Shown here piece by piece: positions 21,584 to 32,195 of a stretch of DNA of 64,000 bases. The stretch comes from Anthopleura xanthogrammica (Eukaryota; Cnidaria; Anthozoa; Actiniaria; Actiniidae). Location: positions 13,218,400 through 13,282,399 of the forward strand of contig OZ025211.1 in assembly GCA_964019055.1 (NCBI GenBank). Reading direction: 5' to 3'. The notes under the pieces are model-generated. The model had not been told where the DNA came from. It did no database searches and saw only the letters and a program-made list of their open reading frames with translations. Each line of letters begins with the position of its first letter. Positions within the stretch are counted from its first letter, which is position 1. A program made the position numbers and the translations under genes.

Positions 21584-24500
21584 ATGAATTCCTCAAACCA
21601 AGTTTCCGGTGTTTCACGCAAAAAAACTGCACAGTTAAGAAGAGCAAACGAAAAACAAGAGAAAAATAGGGCATACTATAAAAGAAATCGTGAAAAGATC
21701 ATTGAAAAAGCCAAGGAGAGACGGCGGAAATGCCAAGAATTATGCTCACGTGTAAATACGCGTAGCTCTATCAAGACTGTTCAGAAGCGAATAGAGGCCA
21801 AGGAAACCAGAGAAGAGAACAGAAAAGAGAAAGAGTAAGGAAATACTGCGCAAAGAAAAACCAAAGCAATTTACCACCAGACAACTCTTCTCAAAAGTCC
21901 GGCTTTAATAACAGAGTATCTAAGAAGCGCGCAACTGACGAGGTGAGGCAAGTATTACTGGGCTCACCAGGCAAAAAAGCCCAAGTTTTGAAATCAGTAA
22001 TGAACAGCCCACGAACTCGCAAAGCACTTGAAGATTAAGGCTGGATAAAAACTCCAGAGGAGCAAAGACAATCAAAGGCACTTCAAGCTCTGGCAGAAGA
22101 TATCACTGAAGGGCTTGAACGGGTTAAGCGATCTAACTCAAATGAAAACCGTGCAGCTTTCAACGCATTCAAATCTCTTGCATTTGGGCAAAATGTCAAA
22201 AAATCCAAAGCTAAAAGATCATTGTCAAAGCTGGTAAAATTGAATGAAAAAAGCATTGATAACACAATTAAACGCCGAGAAAAAGTCTTAAGAGGGGAAG
22301 TACCAAGTTGGCTCTACACGAAAAGAAAACTCTGCCGTGATGCGATTACCGAGTAAAACAAGTCGTCCAACAGGAGACAAAAAAGACACTCTTAAGAAAA
22401 GAATGGGCAAAAAGCAATATATACATCATGAACGACATGTTCTGGAAAAGAAGCAAACAGAAGCATACATGGAATTTTGCGCACTGCATCCCGAGATCAA
22501 GATAAAACAAAGAAAGTTTGAAAGTCTCAAGCCTTTCTTTGTAAAACAAGCAATAGAAAGGGACCGTAGGTCGTGCCTATGCAGAAAACATGTTGAAACC
22601 AAACTAGTTTTCACAGAATGTATGAAGTATCGTAAGTCATTAAAGAAGAGCAGTGATGATGACCCAACCCAACTTTCAATACTAAAAACGCTTACTGAAG
22701 CAGTAGAGTTGACTCTTTGCCCCAAAGAGGAAGGCAAAAAGTATCACAGGCTAAAATGCATGGACCGGGAGTGTGGAGAGTGTGGTGTAGACAAATTTAA
22801 GCTTTACCAAGAGGAGTAAAGTTCACCGCCGCCCGGTTGGCTCAGTTGGTTGAGCACCGGACTTTCGTGCAGGAGGTCGTGGTTCGAGAAATTGCTGCCT
22901 TTGTAATTACATCTGCAAACGGTTAGACTTTCAAGTGGCTCGGATGACCACTTTAAATGGCGGTCCCGTCTCTCCACACTTCATCACTAACCAATATCAG
23001 AGGGACGTAAAAGAACCACTGACGACGTAAAGAAACCCTGGCAGTGACCACCCTCAGTGTCTACACCTTATACTAACCACCTCTCATGATTGTAAAGCGC
23101 CTTTTATCATATCCATATAGAAAGGGCGCTATATAAATAATAAATCATTATAAAGTGATGATGGTCTCGTATGCTGGTCACTCTATGAGTATGTCCCTAC
23201 AGGAAAATATCTTTCAGATGGCCAGGAAAAGAAAAAAATATGTCTCGTGCAGAAGGAAACACCACCATCACAGTTATTAACCAATTTTATACAGCTTCTG
23301 ACAGTTTATCCCAGTCATACATTCATGGCAAGATGGCAGCGTGATGAACTAGACAATCTGAAAGACAATTTGCCACAGGGACATGTACTGTGTGTCAATG
23401 ACTACACCGAGGTGTTCACATGTAGAAACCAAGATGAAATACAAAGTGAGTATTTTGACGTTGCCAAAGTATCTCTTCATGTGTCCATCTTGTACTGCCA
23501 TGCTGTAGAAGACGTTGATGCCATTGCCAGCAGTGAAGAAGTGCCCAGGATAATCAAGGAGCACCTGTTTGTAACATCTGATGACCCAACCCAAGATCAT
23601 GATAGTGTACACCATGTGCAGGAGCTAATCCATGGATACCTGAAAAATGATCTAGGTTACCAGGTGAAAAAACTGCACGAGTGAACTGATGGTTGTGCTG
23701 CACAATATAAGTCACGACACTGTCTAGGTGACTTATCATGCTCTCTTGCTGACTTTGGCTACCACACAGTGCGTTCGTACTTTCAAAAATTTCATGCCAA
23801 GGGGGAGCAAGATGCTGCAGGCTCACACATTAAGCAGAAAGTCAGTCAAGCAGTCTTGCAAGGGACAGCTAAAATTACCAGTGCAAAAAGTATGTATGAT
23901 TTCCTTGAGGAGAAATTTCCCTCCTAGCATCCACCAGCTTTCAGTCTAGGACAAAATCTGTAGGGCTGAAACGTCGCGTTTTCTTCTTTGTTCCTGGTTC
24001 AGGAAATGGCGCAGTGGCAAGAAACAGATCTGGCAGGCAGTTCAAGTTAGCAAAGGGAATATGCAAGTGGCACTGTGTGAAGAGCTTGCCTCAGCAAGAG
24101 AAGGTGCAAGTGAGATATCGTTCTTGCTACTGCATCAACTGTATCATGGAGGATGAAGAACAGTGCCTACACAAAGAGTGGATGGATGATTGGAAGAAGG
24201 TAAACATTGAAAGAGAAGGATCAACTGCAACAACAAGGCAAGCCTCTGAAGAGGATCCACTAGATCATGACACTGCAATGCACATTGCAGAACTTGCAGC
24301 TAATGGCAGCACCATGGCTATTGCAGCATTAGAAGATCCAGTCTACGACTTTTACTTGCTGAAGGTTACTTCGGAGGGTACTGAAGAGCTGGAGGAGCTT
24401 TTAACTGATGATTACTCCTGTCACTATCCCAGGGTAAGTGATGTGTTGAAAGGCCATTTTTACTTAAGAGAGAACATTCATGATATGACATACACTCTTG

Positions 24501-24640
24501 ACAGCAAGCGTTTAGCTGTGGTGTATGCTGGCACCGTGCGACACATGTGTAGTGAACTCGCTGTAAAGAAAAATACTAGACGCAAAACTATTTACAAGCT
24601 TTCCTTAGCTCAAAATGAAGAGATTATTGCTTCTATGTAA
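21584..24640 (+). pseudogene. Large transposase-like gene of the 8.7-kb element
   Basis: ATG at 21584 follows an acceptor (CTTGTCTACAG). The N-terminus is very basic (AYYKRNREKIIEKAKERRRK). After a frameshift near 21830 the protein continues through KALED, stop, GWIKTPEEQ and LAFGQNVKKSKAKRSL, then, after a second shift near 22340, RPTGDKKDTLKKRMGK, KQRKFESLKPFFVKQA and a Cys motif (DRRSCLCRKH, MDRECGECG). Past the SINE the core follows: VNDYTEVFTCRNQDEIQSEYF, HVSILY, VTSDDPTQDHDSV, TDGCAAQYKSRH and FHAKGEQDAAGSHIKQ, resembling a DDE/RNase-H catalytic core. A UGA replaces the residue before TDGCAAQ (23682-23684). The C-terminal part (24014-24640) has RSCYCINCIMEDEEQC and ends at 24640. About six lesions in 900 codons: a fairly young copy. 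Family uncharacterised to my knowledge. Confidence 0.72.
22823..23150 (+). mobile_element. tRNA-derived SINE inserted in the transposase exon (TAAAGT duplication)
   Basis: The tRNA-like head has an A-box-like TGGCTCAGTTGG and a B-box-like GTGGTTCGAGA. The tail ends in a potential stem (AAGCGCCTTTT with AAAGGGCGCT) followed by ATATAAATAATAAA. TAAAGT flanks both sides (22817-22822 and 23151-23156). Removing the SINE and one TAAAGT keeps the transposase frame, apart from a TAA inside the duplication itself. The tail matches the 3' end of the LINE at 62384-63270. Confidence 0.85.
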
Positions 24641-25384
24641 AGGTTTAAAACCTATCTATTATTTATGTTAAATATTTTCAATTATTAAGCTTGAAACATG
24701 CAAAATTTGAGGTTCAGCCACGCCCACAAGGAATCATGGTGTCACAGGTGTGAATTCACGGGGTTAGTTAGGTAATCGTTTATGTGGGAATGTATTTTGA
24801 AATTCAAATTAGTTGGTATATAAGTGAGTGGTTGTATGCGTGAGGGAGTTAAGGAGAAACCAGTTAAGACGAAGTAAAGACTCTTATCGGACGGTTCGGA
24901 GGAAACTGAAAAAGACAAGGTGTAATAACCGCGTTACAAAACTGAGGATTTGTACATGAGCCTAGGAAGTCAGGTTCAGTGAAAGCCACACGAAAGTAAA
25001 GTGGTATAATGCTGTGTAAAGTTCGCCGAAGGAATCTAGCGAGTTGCCATGGATAACTGTACCGAAGGAATTTATGGTGCTTTGCCGAAGGATTCTAGCA
25101 AGTTGGCGTGGAAATTGTACCAAATGAATTTATGGTGTACGCTCAAAGAAAATGCAGATAAGTTGTCTAATAAGACACTGGTTATAAAAGATTTGTGAAT
25201 CTGAAGAAGCGCCAGCTGACAATGAACTGTGCACTAGAAACTGAAAGAGAGTAGCAAGGACAGCGTGAGAGTGTGTTAGTCTTAGTTTATTTAAGTTGAT
25301 TTAAGAACATCTCAATTATATTATTTAGTAAGTTAAGATAATTTAAGTATTTAATATTTATCTTTAGATTGATGGGAGTCAGTC

Positions 25385-26950
25385 ATGAAGAACGGACGAG
25401 CTCAAGATCGCTCCGTCATCTTACATATAATTGGTATCATTTATCTCGTATTTTCTATCAAAAATGGCCTTATTGACTGCCAAAATAACTCTTCGAAGGT
25501 TTTTCAGTCCAGTAGTGATCGCTTCTTACGTCCTGGATGTGATTTTATTCCTTTTCAACCATGGAAGCAAATCCGCCATCTTCGAGTTCTTGTAGGTGTG
25601 AATGGTTACTTCGCATCTAGCGTCACCTATTACCCAAATTCGACTGCCAGTTTCAACCAAACTCGTTTGGTTATGAGCGGCGATGTAGCCCTAAATCCTG
25701 GTCCAGAAGTACGCAAGTCCTCGTCCACACAAGGTATCTCTGAAGCAGTCCTACCTCCAAATGGGTTGAGAATTGGAGCATGGAATATAAACAGACTTAA
25801 CGACAAGTTCCAGGAAATCAGGGTACTGTTAACCTCCCAGCAAATCGACATTTTATTTCTCATAGAAACATTTTTGAAACCTCAAAAGCCAGATTCCATC
25901 TACACAGTACGTGGCTATGAGATACATCGCAAAGTTAGGAGTTGTAAAACTAACGGTGGAGGAATTTTGGCTTATGTCAAGAACAACCTGAAGGTAAGCC
26001 GTGCTGTCGACCTCAAAGAAAGGGATATAGAAGCTCTTTGGCTTAATGTTGCCCCCTACAACTCGAATCGCTTTCTATTATTAGGATCTATCTACAGGCA
26101 GCCCTCATCAGATGCTACGCTAGATCATCGAATTGAAATGAACATTGAGTCTGCTTATCTGAAGAACAAGGAGACTCATATTCTGGGTGATTTCAATATC
26201 GACTTTCTCAAGCCCCACTACAAAAAACATTGCCTCAGCAAGTCCTTAAAAAGCATGAATTTCAGCCAACTTGTTAATATTGTTACCCGCCCCACAAGTG
26301 GAACATGTATTGATCATTTCTACACGACTAACCCTGAGTTTATTACTGATGTGAATGTACCAGATACTGGCCTGGCTGACCATCTTCCAGTTTTCGTTCG
26401 ACGGAAATATGCCAAATGCACTGATTCAGAAACTCCGTCCTTGGATCATATAACAATAAGATATCGTGATACGAAAAATTTGAATACAGATGATCTATTA
26501 TCTGATCTCTCCCTAGTTCCATGGGATGTTGGTTTTATTTTTGATGATATAGATGATGTTCTATTTACATACGAGAACTTATTAAACAGTGTGCTACAGC
26601 AAAATATTCCTGTCCGGGAAAAACGCATAAAGAAAAAAGTCCAACCCCCTTGGTTTAGCAAAGAAATTGGCAAAATAGTAAAGGAGAGAGATTCGCTGTT
26701 AAAAAGAGCTAGAAAGTCAAATTCAACTGAAGACTGGTACAAATTCAAACGTGCTCGATGTAAGATTGTTAATTTGATCAAAAAATCAAAAAGCCTGTAT
26801 TTTAGTGAATCGATTGAACGTAACCAGGGTAATCCTAAAGGAATTCGGCGTGCATTGCGTACCCCCAGTGGGAATTCAAAACAATCAACAAGGATTAATG
26901 GATTGAATACGGAAAATGGCTTCATATCTGATCAAACCCAGATTGCTTAA
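25385..26950 (+). CDS. LINE ORF: hydrophobic leader, 2A-like peptide, APE endonuclease
   Basis: 521 codons from ATG. Residues 11-25 are hydrophobic (VILHIIGIIYLVFSI), like a signal peptide or membrane anchor. Residues 98-107 read SGDVALNPGP, a 2A-like ribosome-skipping motif whose usual Glu is replaced by Ala; skipping would occur between Gly106 and Pro107. The endonuclease follows: IGAWNINRLN, FLIETFLKP, GGGILAYVKN, GSIYRQPSS, ILGDFNIDFL and ADHLPVF. The frame ends at a premature TAA (26948-26950), and the same frame continues as SLNSYFVNIT, so this stop is a lesion between endonuclease and RT. 2A-like peptides at the N-terminus of APE-type LINE proteins are known from other animals. Confidence 0.8.
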   Translation: MKNGRAQDRSVILHIIGIIYLVFSIKNGLIDCQNNSSKVFQSSSDRFLRPGCDFIPFQPWKQIRHLRVLVGVNGYFASSVTYYPNSTASFNQTRLVMSGDVALNPGPEVRKSSSTQGISEAVLPPNGLRIGAWNINRLNDKFQEIRVLLTSQQIDILFLIETFLKPQKPDSIYTVRGYEIHRKVRSCKTNGGGILAYVKNNLKVSRAVDLKERDIEALWLNVAPYNSNRFLLLGSIYRQPSSDATLDHRIEMNIESAYLKNKETHILGDFNIDFLKPHYKKHCLSKSLKSMNFSQLVNIVTRPTSGTCIDHFYTTNPEFITDVNVPDTGLADHLPVFVRRKYAKCTDSETPSLDHITIRYRDTKNLNTDDLLSDLSLVPWDVGFIFDDIDDVLFTYENLLNSVLQQNIPVREKRIKKKVQPPWFSKEIGKIVKERDSLLKRARKSNSTEDWYKFKRARCKIVNLIKKSKSLYFSESIERNQGNPKGIRRALRTPSGNSKQSTRINGLNTENGFISDQTQIA

Positions 26951-28665
26951 TCATTAAACAGCTATTTTGTTAACATCACCTCCCAACTGAACATCAACAA
27001 TGAAGCAAACAAGTTACAATGATGATAAGCTCAGTAACTTTATAACATCACGCATTGATGCTGAAACTGTGTTTGAAATCCCTCTGTTGACTGAAAAAGA
27101 GACAACTGAAATTATTAACAAGATACCGACAAATAGTGCTACCGGACCTGATGGAATAAGTATGCGAGTCCTTAAATCCATTGTACCAGTTCTTTCTCCA
27201 CCACTTCAGAAGTTACTAAATCTTTCGATCTCTTCCACAGTTTTCCCAACATCTTGGAAAACCGCTCGTGTAACCCCTATTCACAAGGATGGTCCGCGAG
27301 ATGATAAAAAGAACTATCGCCCTATATCAGTACTATGTACCCTATCCAACATATTGGAAAAGCATGTTGGTAGCTCATTACTCAATTACCTGCAAAGTAA
27401 CAATCTTATTTATATCAACCAGTCAGCATTCCGCCGGGACCACTCTACTGAAACTGCACTAATCAAACTAGCAGACAAAATCCTCTCTAACATGGATAAT
27501 GATCAACTGTCTGGTCTTGTGTTTATCGATTTTAGGAAAGCTTTCGACGTAATCAACCACAACATTCTGTTGGACAAACTTAGCCTATATGGTGACACAG
27601 ATCCCACCGTCAGTTGGTTTAGATCATAACTATCATCCAGGAACCAATATGTTCAAATATCTGACAGTGTATCTTCAATTCTTCCAATATCAGACGGAAT
27701 TCCCCAAGGATCAAATCTTGGACCTATCCTTTTTCTTTTATTTGTAAATGATTTGCCATTAAACCTGGGAAACTCCACCTTAGACATTTACGCTGATGAT
27801 GCTACTCTTTCTGCAACCTCGAAGTTTGAAAACCCTCTTCAAATCAGTGCATCTTTGAGCAGTGATCTCCATAGCATTGAAAATTGGACTCACACAAATA
27901 AGATGTTCATTAACGATGAGAAAACAAACTATTTTGGTCGTAGATAAAAGGCTACGTAAAAGTGAAGGAATCAAAGAAAACCTCAATAACATTAACTTGA
28001 ATGGTAAAGTCATCGAACAAGTAAAACATCACAGGCTTCTTGGTATTGAACTTGATGATGACCTCGACTTCAATGATCACGTTGATAACCTGTGCAAGAA
28101 GTTAGCTAAACGTATTGGATTGCTAAGGCACATTAGTCCTTACTTGAAACGCTCTCAAAGAGAACTCTACTATAACACTGTTGTTAAACCCACAATTTTA
28201 TATGGTTCATCGGTGTGGTCATACGGTCAAAAGGCAATTGAAAATATAATTTTAAGGCTTCAAAAAAGGGCAGCTACAATCATCGCTAATGCAGATCGCT
28301 TAACAAGATCAGTAACCTTATTTAATTCTTTAAATTGGTTACCTTATTCTGTAGATTCTTATATCAATCGTCTTGCAATTATTTTCAAAAGATCCAGGGG
28401 CCAAACGCCTGCTTATCTTAATGAAAGTCTGAAAATGAACTGCGACACTCATAACAGTAATACTCGTTTTAGTAAGCTTAATTTTAATTGTCCTATTTTC
28501 AAGAAAATGACTGAGGGAGGTCGGACTTACTCTGTAAGATCAATCAAGGACTGTAACTCCCTAGATAAGAGTTTAAAGGAATGTTGTAGTTGTAAATCTC
28601 TCAAAAAGCGTCTTTTTAACATGATGATCGAGAAGCAGAAATCTGAATTAAGATTTAGCAACTGA
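26951..28665 (+). pseudogene. LINE reverse transcriptase domain
   Basis: Continues the endonuclease ORF after the stop at 26948. A frameshift lies near 27025. RT motifs follow: ATGPDGISMRVLKS, RVTPIHKDG with NYRPISVL, FIDFRKAFDVINHNIL, GIPQGSNLGPILFL and the catalytic YADD. A stop at 27627-27629 and a frameshift near 27935 break it. The thumb and C-terminal part follows (LLGIELDDDLDFNDHV, YGSSVWSYG, SLNWLPYSVDSYINRLAI), ending at 28663-28665. Two stops and two frameshifts in 3.3 kb mean it is inactive but recent. Confidence 0.8.
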
Positions 28666-30654
28666 ATAATTTAATAGCTCAATTAGTTTATCTTATCTTA
28701 TCTTATAAAGTCTAGTAATCTGATTTATACCCTTATAGTAGGTATATTAATTTATTTACGATTTTGTCCTTTCATTCTCTGATCTTTATAATATAGTATT
28801 TATATATATATATATATATATATTAGTAATACATAAATAATTGTTTTATACATATGTACATATTTTTAGATAATTTTAGTAACTTAGGTATTTAGATAGA
28901 TCGAAGGCCACTGGTTTATCAGTTTTTATTGTACTGTAATGTGTTACCCTCTATAAATAAAGTTTATTGTATTGTATTGTATTGTATCTTAAGTCCTTAT
29001 CGTTAAGAAACTATTAGAGAATCTAATATAATAAAGTAAGTGAAGTGAAAACAGTCTCTAGTCCTTGTACTGATCAACAAACGCGACACATGGGTAGTCT
29101 TAATATGCATTTTTCAGTGTCTCAAACTACTACTATTAATCTAAAATGTGTCAATATTATGATTTATGATCAAAACAAAGTAAAATATATAATTAAAACA
29201 AATTTCTTGAAAACTTTGTTTTTGGGGTATGTTACACTTGGTGGAGGCATGATTGCGCTACTCATCATAAGTGGACCGATGATTGCAGAGAAGGCAGCAG
29301 AAACAGCCAGGCAATTGAACAAACCAGAATACTAAGGATTTAAAGCCTCAAATGGATGGCTTGAACGCTGGAAGACTTGCTATGGTATCAGGCAGCATAA
29401 TGTCGAAGGGGAATCAGGGCTGGTACGTCAAGAGACAGTCGAATCTTGGATGGAAAGATTAAGAGAACTATGCAAAGGCTATAAGCCTGAAGATATTTGC
29501 TGGGTGAAGATATTTACTGGGTGTTTCTTTCACGCTCTACCGGAAAAAAGTCTTGCTGAGAAAGGACGTAGGTGTAAGGGTGGCAAGAAATCCAAAGTTC
29601 GGATGACAGTCGCCTTCTTTGTGAATGCCAAGGGTGAAAAAGAAGAGCCCATTGTTATATGGAGAAGCAAGAACCCTAGACGTTTCAAGAATTTGAAAGA
29701 CAAACAAAAACCAGCCATTGTTACGTATTTCTCACAACCAAAATTGTGGATGTCTTCAGGAATCATGATTAAGCTTTTGGAACAACTCAACAGACGAATG
29801 CAGAGAGAGCATAGAGAAATCATTATATTCATTGACAATGCAGACTGTCACCCAGATAAATTGCAGGGAAAGTTTTCAAACGTAAAAGTTGTCTACTTAC
29901 CTCCGAATACAACATCACGCATTTAGCCTCTTGATGCAGGGGTGATTAAAGATTTCAAAGTACTCTATCGAAAACTTCTCTTGAAATTTTTAGTTTCACG
30001 TGTAAACAGTGGATTAACAGCGCCAGATATCACCAAACAAGTTGATGTTCTACAAGCAATACGCTGGATCAAAGAGGCTTGGGATAGAGTGCTGACGAGA
30101 GTGCTTTGAAAAATGCGGATTTTGCGAAAGTCTGTGTGATTCGGGAATGTCTGAAGAAGATGACCTTGAATTTGCGAGGCTTGTCCAACTTGTTAGTCAT
30201 GACAAGATAACGGCTGATGAATACCTTGCTGCTGACGAAGAGCTTCCATCATGCAAGCCTCCTGTTGACACAACCCTATCTAACTGGCGGGAAAAACTCA
30301 AGAATGAAGCCGTCTGACTCTATCAGAGAGGATCTCAGGAGTATGTCAACATAATTATTGACGACAACAGCAAGGTGTTGAGGAAAATGTTGACACAGAA
30401 CCACCAACTTCCACTATCAAATCAACAACTGAAGCTTTGAGTCTGGTTGATGAGCTAAAGAAATTTGCTTCTGAAAAACTGCAGGATGAGAATCTCCTAT
30501 CATCATTAGAGTGCAGCTTGTCAGTGCCTCGAAGATTACAGACTTGTCCACAGTTCACAATCTAGAGCCTACCTATCAGAGCCTACTTTTCTACACCACC
30601 ATAGAGGCATAGAGTAAGCACATAATGCCAAACTGAGCTTACTGGCCTAATGTT

Positions 30655-31560
30655 GGATCAAATGATAGAGGATAAAAAGATTGAATTTAGAGTTGTACCA
30701 TTTAATGGAAAAAAACTTTGGATACCAAGCTCAGTAGAGATGCATTTGATGACAACAATGAAAAGATCAGATTTTATACAGGGCTCCCAATTTTTTTAGT
30801 GTTGATGCAGCACTAGGAAAGTTTGATCAACTGATTTTAGTTCTGATGAGACCCCGGCTAAATCTTTCCCTGCAGGATCTATTCTTTCGATTTGGAATAT
30901 CACTAATAACAGCATCAAGGATTTGGCACAAAGTCATTTCTGTTATGAATGAAAGACTTCCTCATTGATCCTGCAGGATCTATTCTTTCGATTTGGAATA
31001 TCACTAAAAACAGCATCAAGGATTTGGCACAAAGTCATTTCTGTTATGAATGAAAGACTTCCTCATTGAATGGCCAGAGAGAGAATCACTATGCGTCTCC
31101 ATGCCAATGGCCTTTAGAAAATCATTTGGTAACAAAGTGGCAGTAATTATCGACTGTTTTGAAGTGTATATTGAAAGGCCTCCAAATGTATTAGTGCATG
31201 CCCAAACGTGGTCAAATTATAAACATCTCAACACTGTTAAATTCCTCATAGATATTCCTCCGCAAGGGGTGGTAACATTTATCTCAGATGCATGGGGTGG
31301 CAGAGTGAGCGACAAGAACATTACTGAGCAGAGTGGGTTACTAAAAAATCTGTTACCTGGTACTAGTGGAAGAAACCCAAGATTGCCTTCTGACAAGCAC
31401 AGAATGCCAAACTGAAGCCCATGGTGCTTGCTGACAGGGGATGTAACATGGAGGTTAGTGTAGGTCTCCACTGTGCATCTTTAAAAATCCCAGCATTTAC
31501 GAAAGCAAAATCACAGGTTTTTTCTAATCACAGGTTAGAAAAGATTACTTTACAAAACCT
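30655..31560 (+). pseudogene. PIF/Harbinger-type (DDE_4) transposase remnant
   Basis: Readable in order: IRFYTGLP, LRPRLN-like helix and QDLFFRFGIS with TASRIWHKV (HTH region), then the catalytic core [15 protein letters not shown] (first Asp), [33 protein letters not shown] (second Asp) and VLADRGCNMEV (third Asp region). It has stops and a tandem 101-bp duplication (30870-30970 repeated at 30971-31068) that duplicates the HTH part. I see no inverted repeats that bound it. Confidence 0.75.
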
Positions 31561-31676
31561 ATGAGCCTTAGGATAACAGATGACCAGATGGACTTTTCTG
31601 GGTTTGAGAACAGACTTTACTTTGGAAACAGTGATGCGTCCTGTTCTCTGTATAAACCAAATTCTGGAATGGGAGT

Positions 31677-31718
31677 TTCTTTCTTTCCTTTCTTTCCTTT
31701 CTTTCCTTCTTTCTTTCC
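31677..31718. repeat. CTTT-rich microsatellite
   Basis: Runs of TTTCTTTCC and CTTTCTTT units immediately before the next LINE fragment. Confidence 0.8.
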
Positions 31719-32195
31719 GTCAATACATCACGGGTCGATGGAGTCGGACGCGTCTTTCGAAGCTCCGGCTTAAATTTGTGTTTGAATTTGAATCATTGTG
31801 GATTGAAATAGAGAGTAATCTACATCAAAATTTAGTCTGTGGTGTCATCTACAGACATCCAAATAATGAAACTAAAGCTTTTATTAGTTATCTAAACGAA
31901 ACAATTCAAAAATTAGCAAATGAAAACAAATACTGAGTAATTATGGGCGACTTTAATATCGACTTATTGAATTTTTCCCATAGAACTACAGAAGATTTCC
32001 TTAATATTCTCGAAGCCAATTGTTTTAATCCACACATTATACAACCAACACGGATAAATCATCACTCAGCTACTCTGATTGACAATTTTTTTTAATCCAA
32101 TTACTCATCATACAATTAGTGGGAATATCATTCATGATTTGTCGGATCATCTTCCTAATTTTTTGATTATTAACAAATTTTCATCTCTTCCAAAG

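Larger units (their letters stand above)
24700..28990 (+). mobile_element. Nearly full-length non-LTR retrotransposon (LINE)
   Basis: One long coding region (25385-28665) with endonuclease and reverse transcriptase, then a 3' end with ATAAATAAAG and a short tandem tail (TTGTA repeats, about 28965-28987). The 5' boundary is not visible: the leader from about 24700 to 25384 has no frame, and I could not find a target duplication. It lies inside the 8.7-kb DNA transposon, downstream of its transposase. Jockey-superfamily (CR1/L2-like) placement rests on APE endonuclease plus RT order. Confidence 0.8.
20570..29267 (+). mobile_element. 8.7-kb DNA transposon (TA target site) inside the Tigger gene, carrying a large transposase-like gene
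   Basis: The left end reads TGATGAGTAGCACGATCACG and the right end, complemented, TGATGAGTAGCGCAATCATG; similarity fades after about 25-40 bp. TA flanks both ends (20568-20569 and 29268-29269). Removing the element and one TA rejoins the Tigger reading frame (cct-ata-agt-gga), which fixes the borders to the base. Inside lie a long transposase-like gene (21584-24640), a SINE (22823-23150) and a LINE (about 24.7-28.99 kb), so the original element was about 4 kb. I cannot assign a named superfamily. Confidence 0.85.
20318..30565 (+). pseudogene. Tigger/pogo-type transposase split by an 8.7-kb element
   Basis: The 5' part (20318-20569) encodes a CENP-B-type helix-turn-helix: NLEDKIRVLDYAAKHP, CRKIAKCFGVGKSQI and a second region to WYCLARDAMVPI. 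The frame then resumes at 29270 (agt-gga-ccg) exactly where the inserted element ends, continuing with IAEKAAETARQLNK, NGWLERWKTCYGIRQ, then the catalytic region (FFVNAKGEKEEPIVIW, IIIFIDNADCHP, YLPPNTTSRI, stop, PLDAGVIKDF). The C-terminus near 30390-30565 (ALSLVDELKKFASEKL) matches the Tigger tail. The first catalytic Asp position is not conserved (KIFTGCFFHALP). In-frame stops near 29333 and 29924 and frameshifts near 30100 and 30350 confirm death. Excluding the insertion, the ORF and its HIRAN partner span about 2.1 kb. Confidence 0.8.

Noticed and set aside
22837..22900. Possible tRNA gene
   Set aside because: A and B boxes are present, but the sequence continues into a SINE body with target duplications and lacks a full cloverleaf. 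The same applies to 34300-34372 and 60430-60465.
25640..25710. Viral origin for the 2A-like motif
   Set aside because: It is in frame with an APE endonuclease and reverse transcriptase of a LINE; no viral gene is present.
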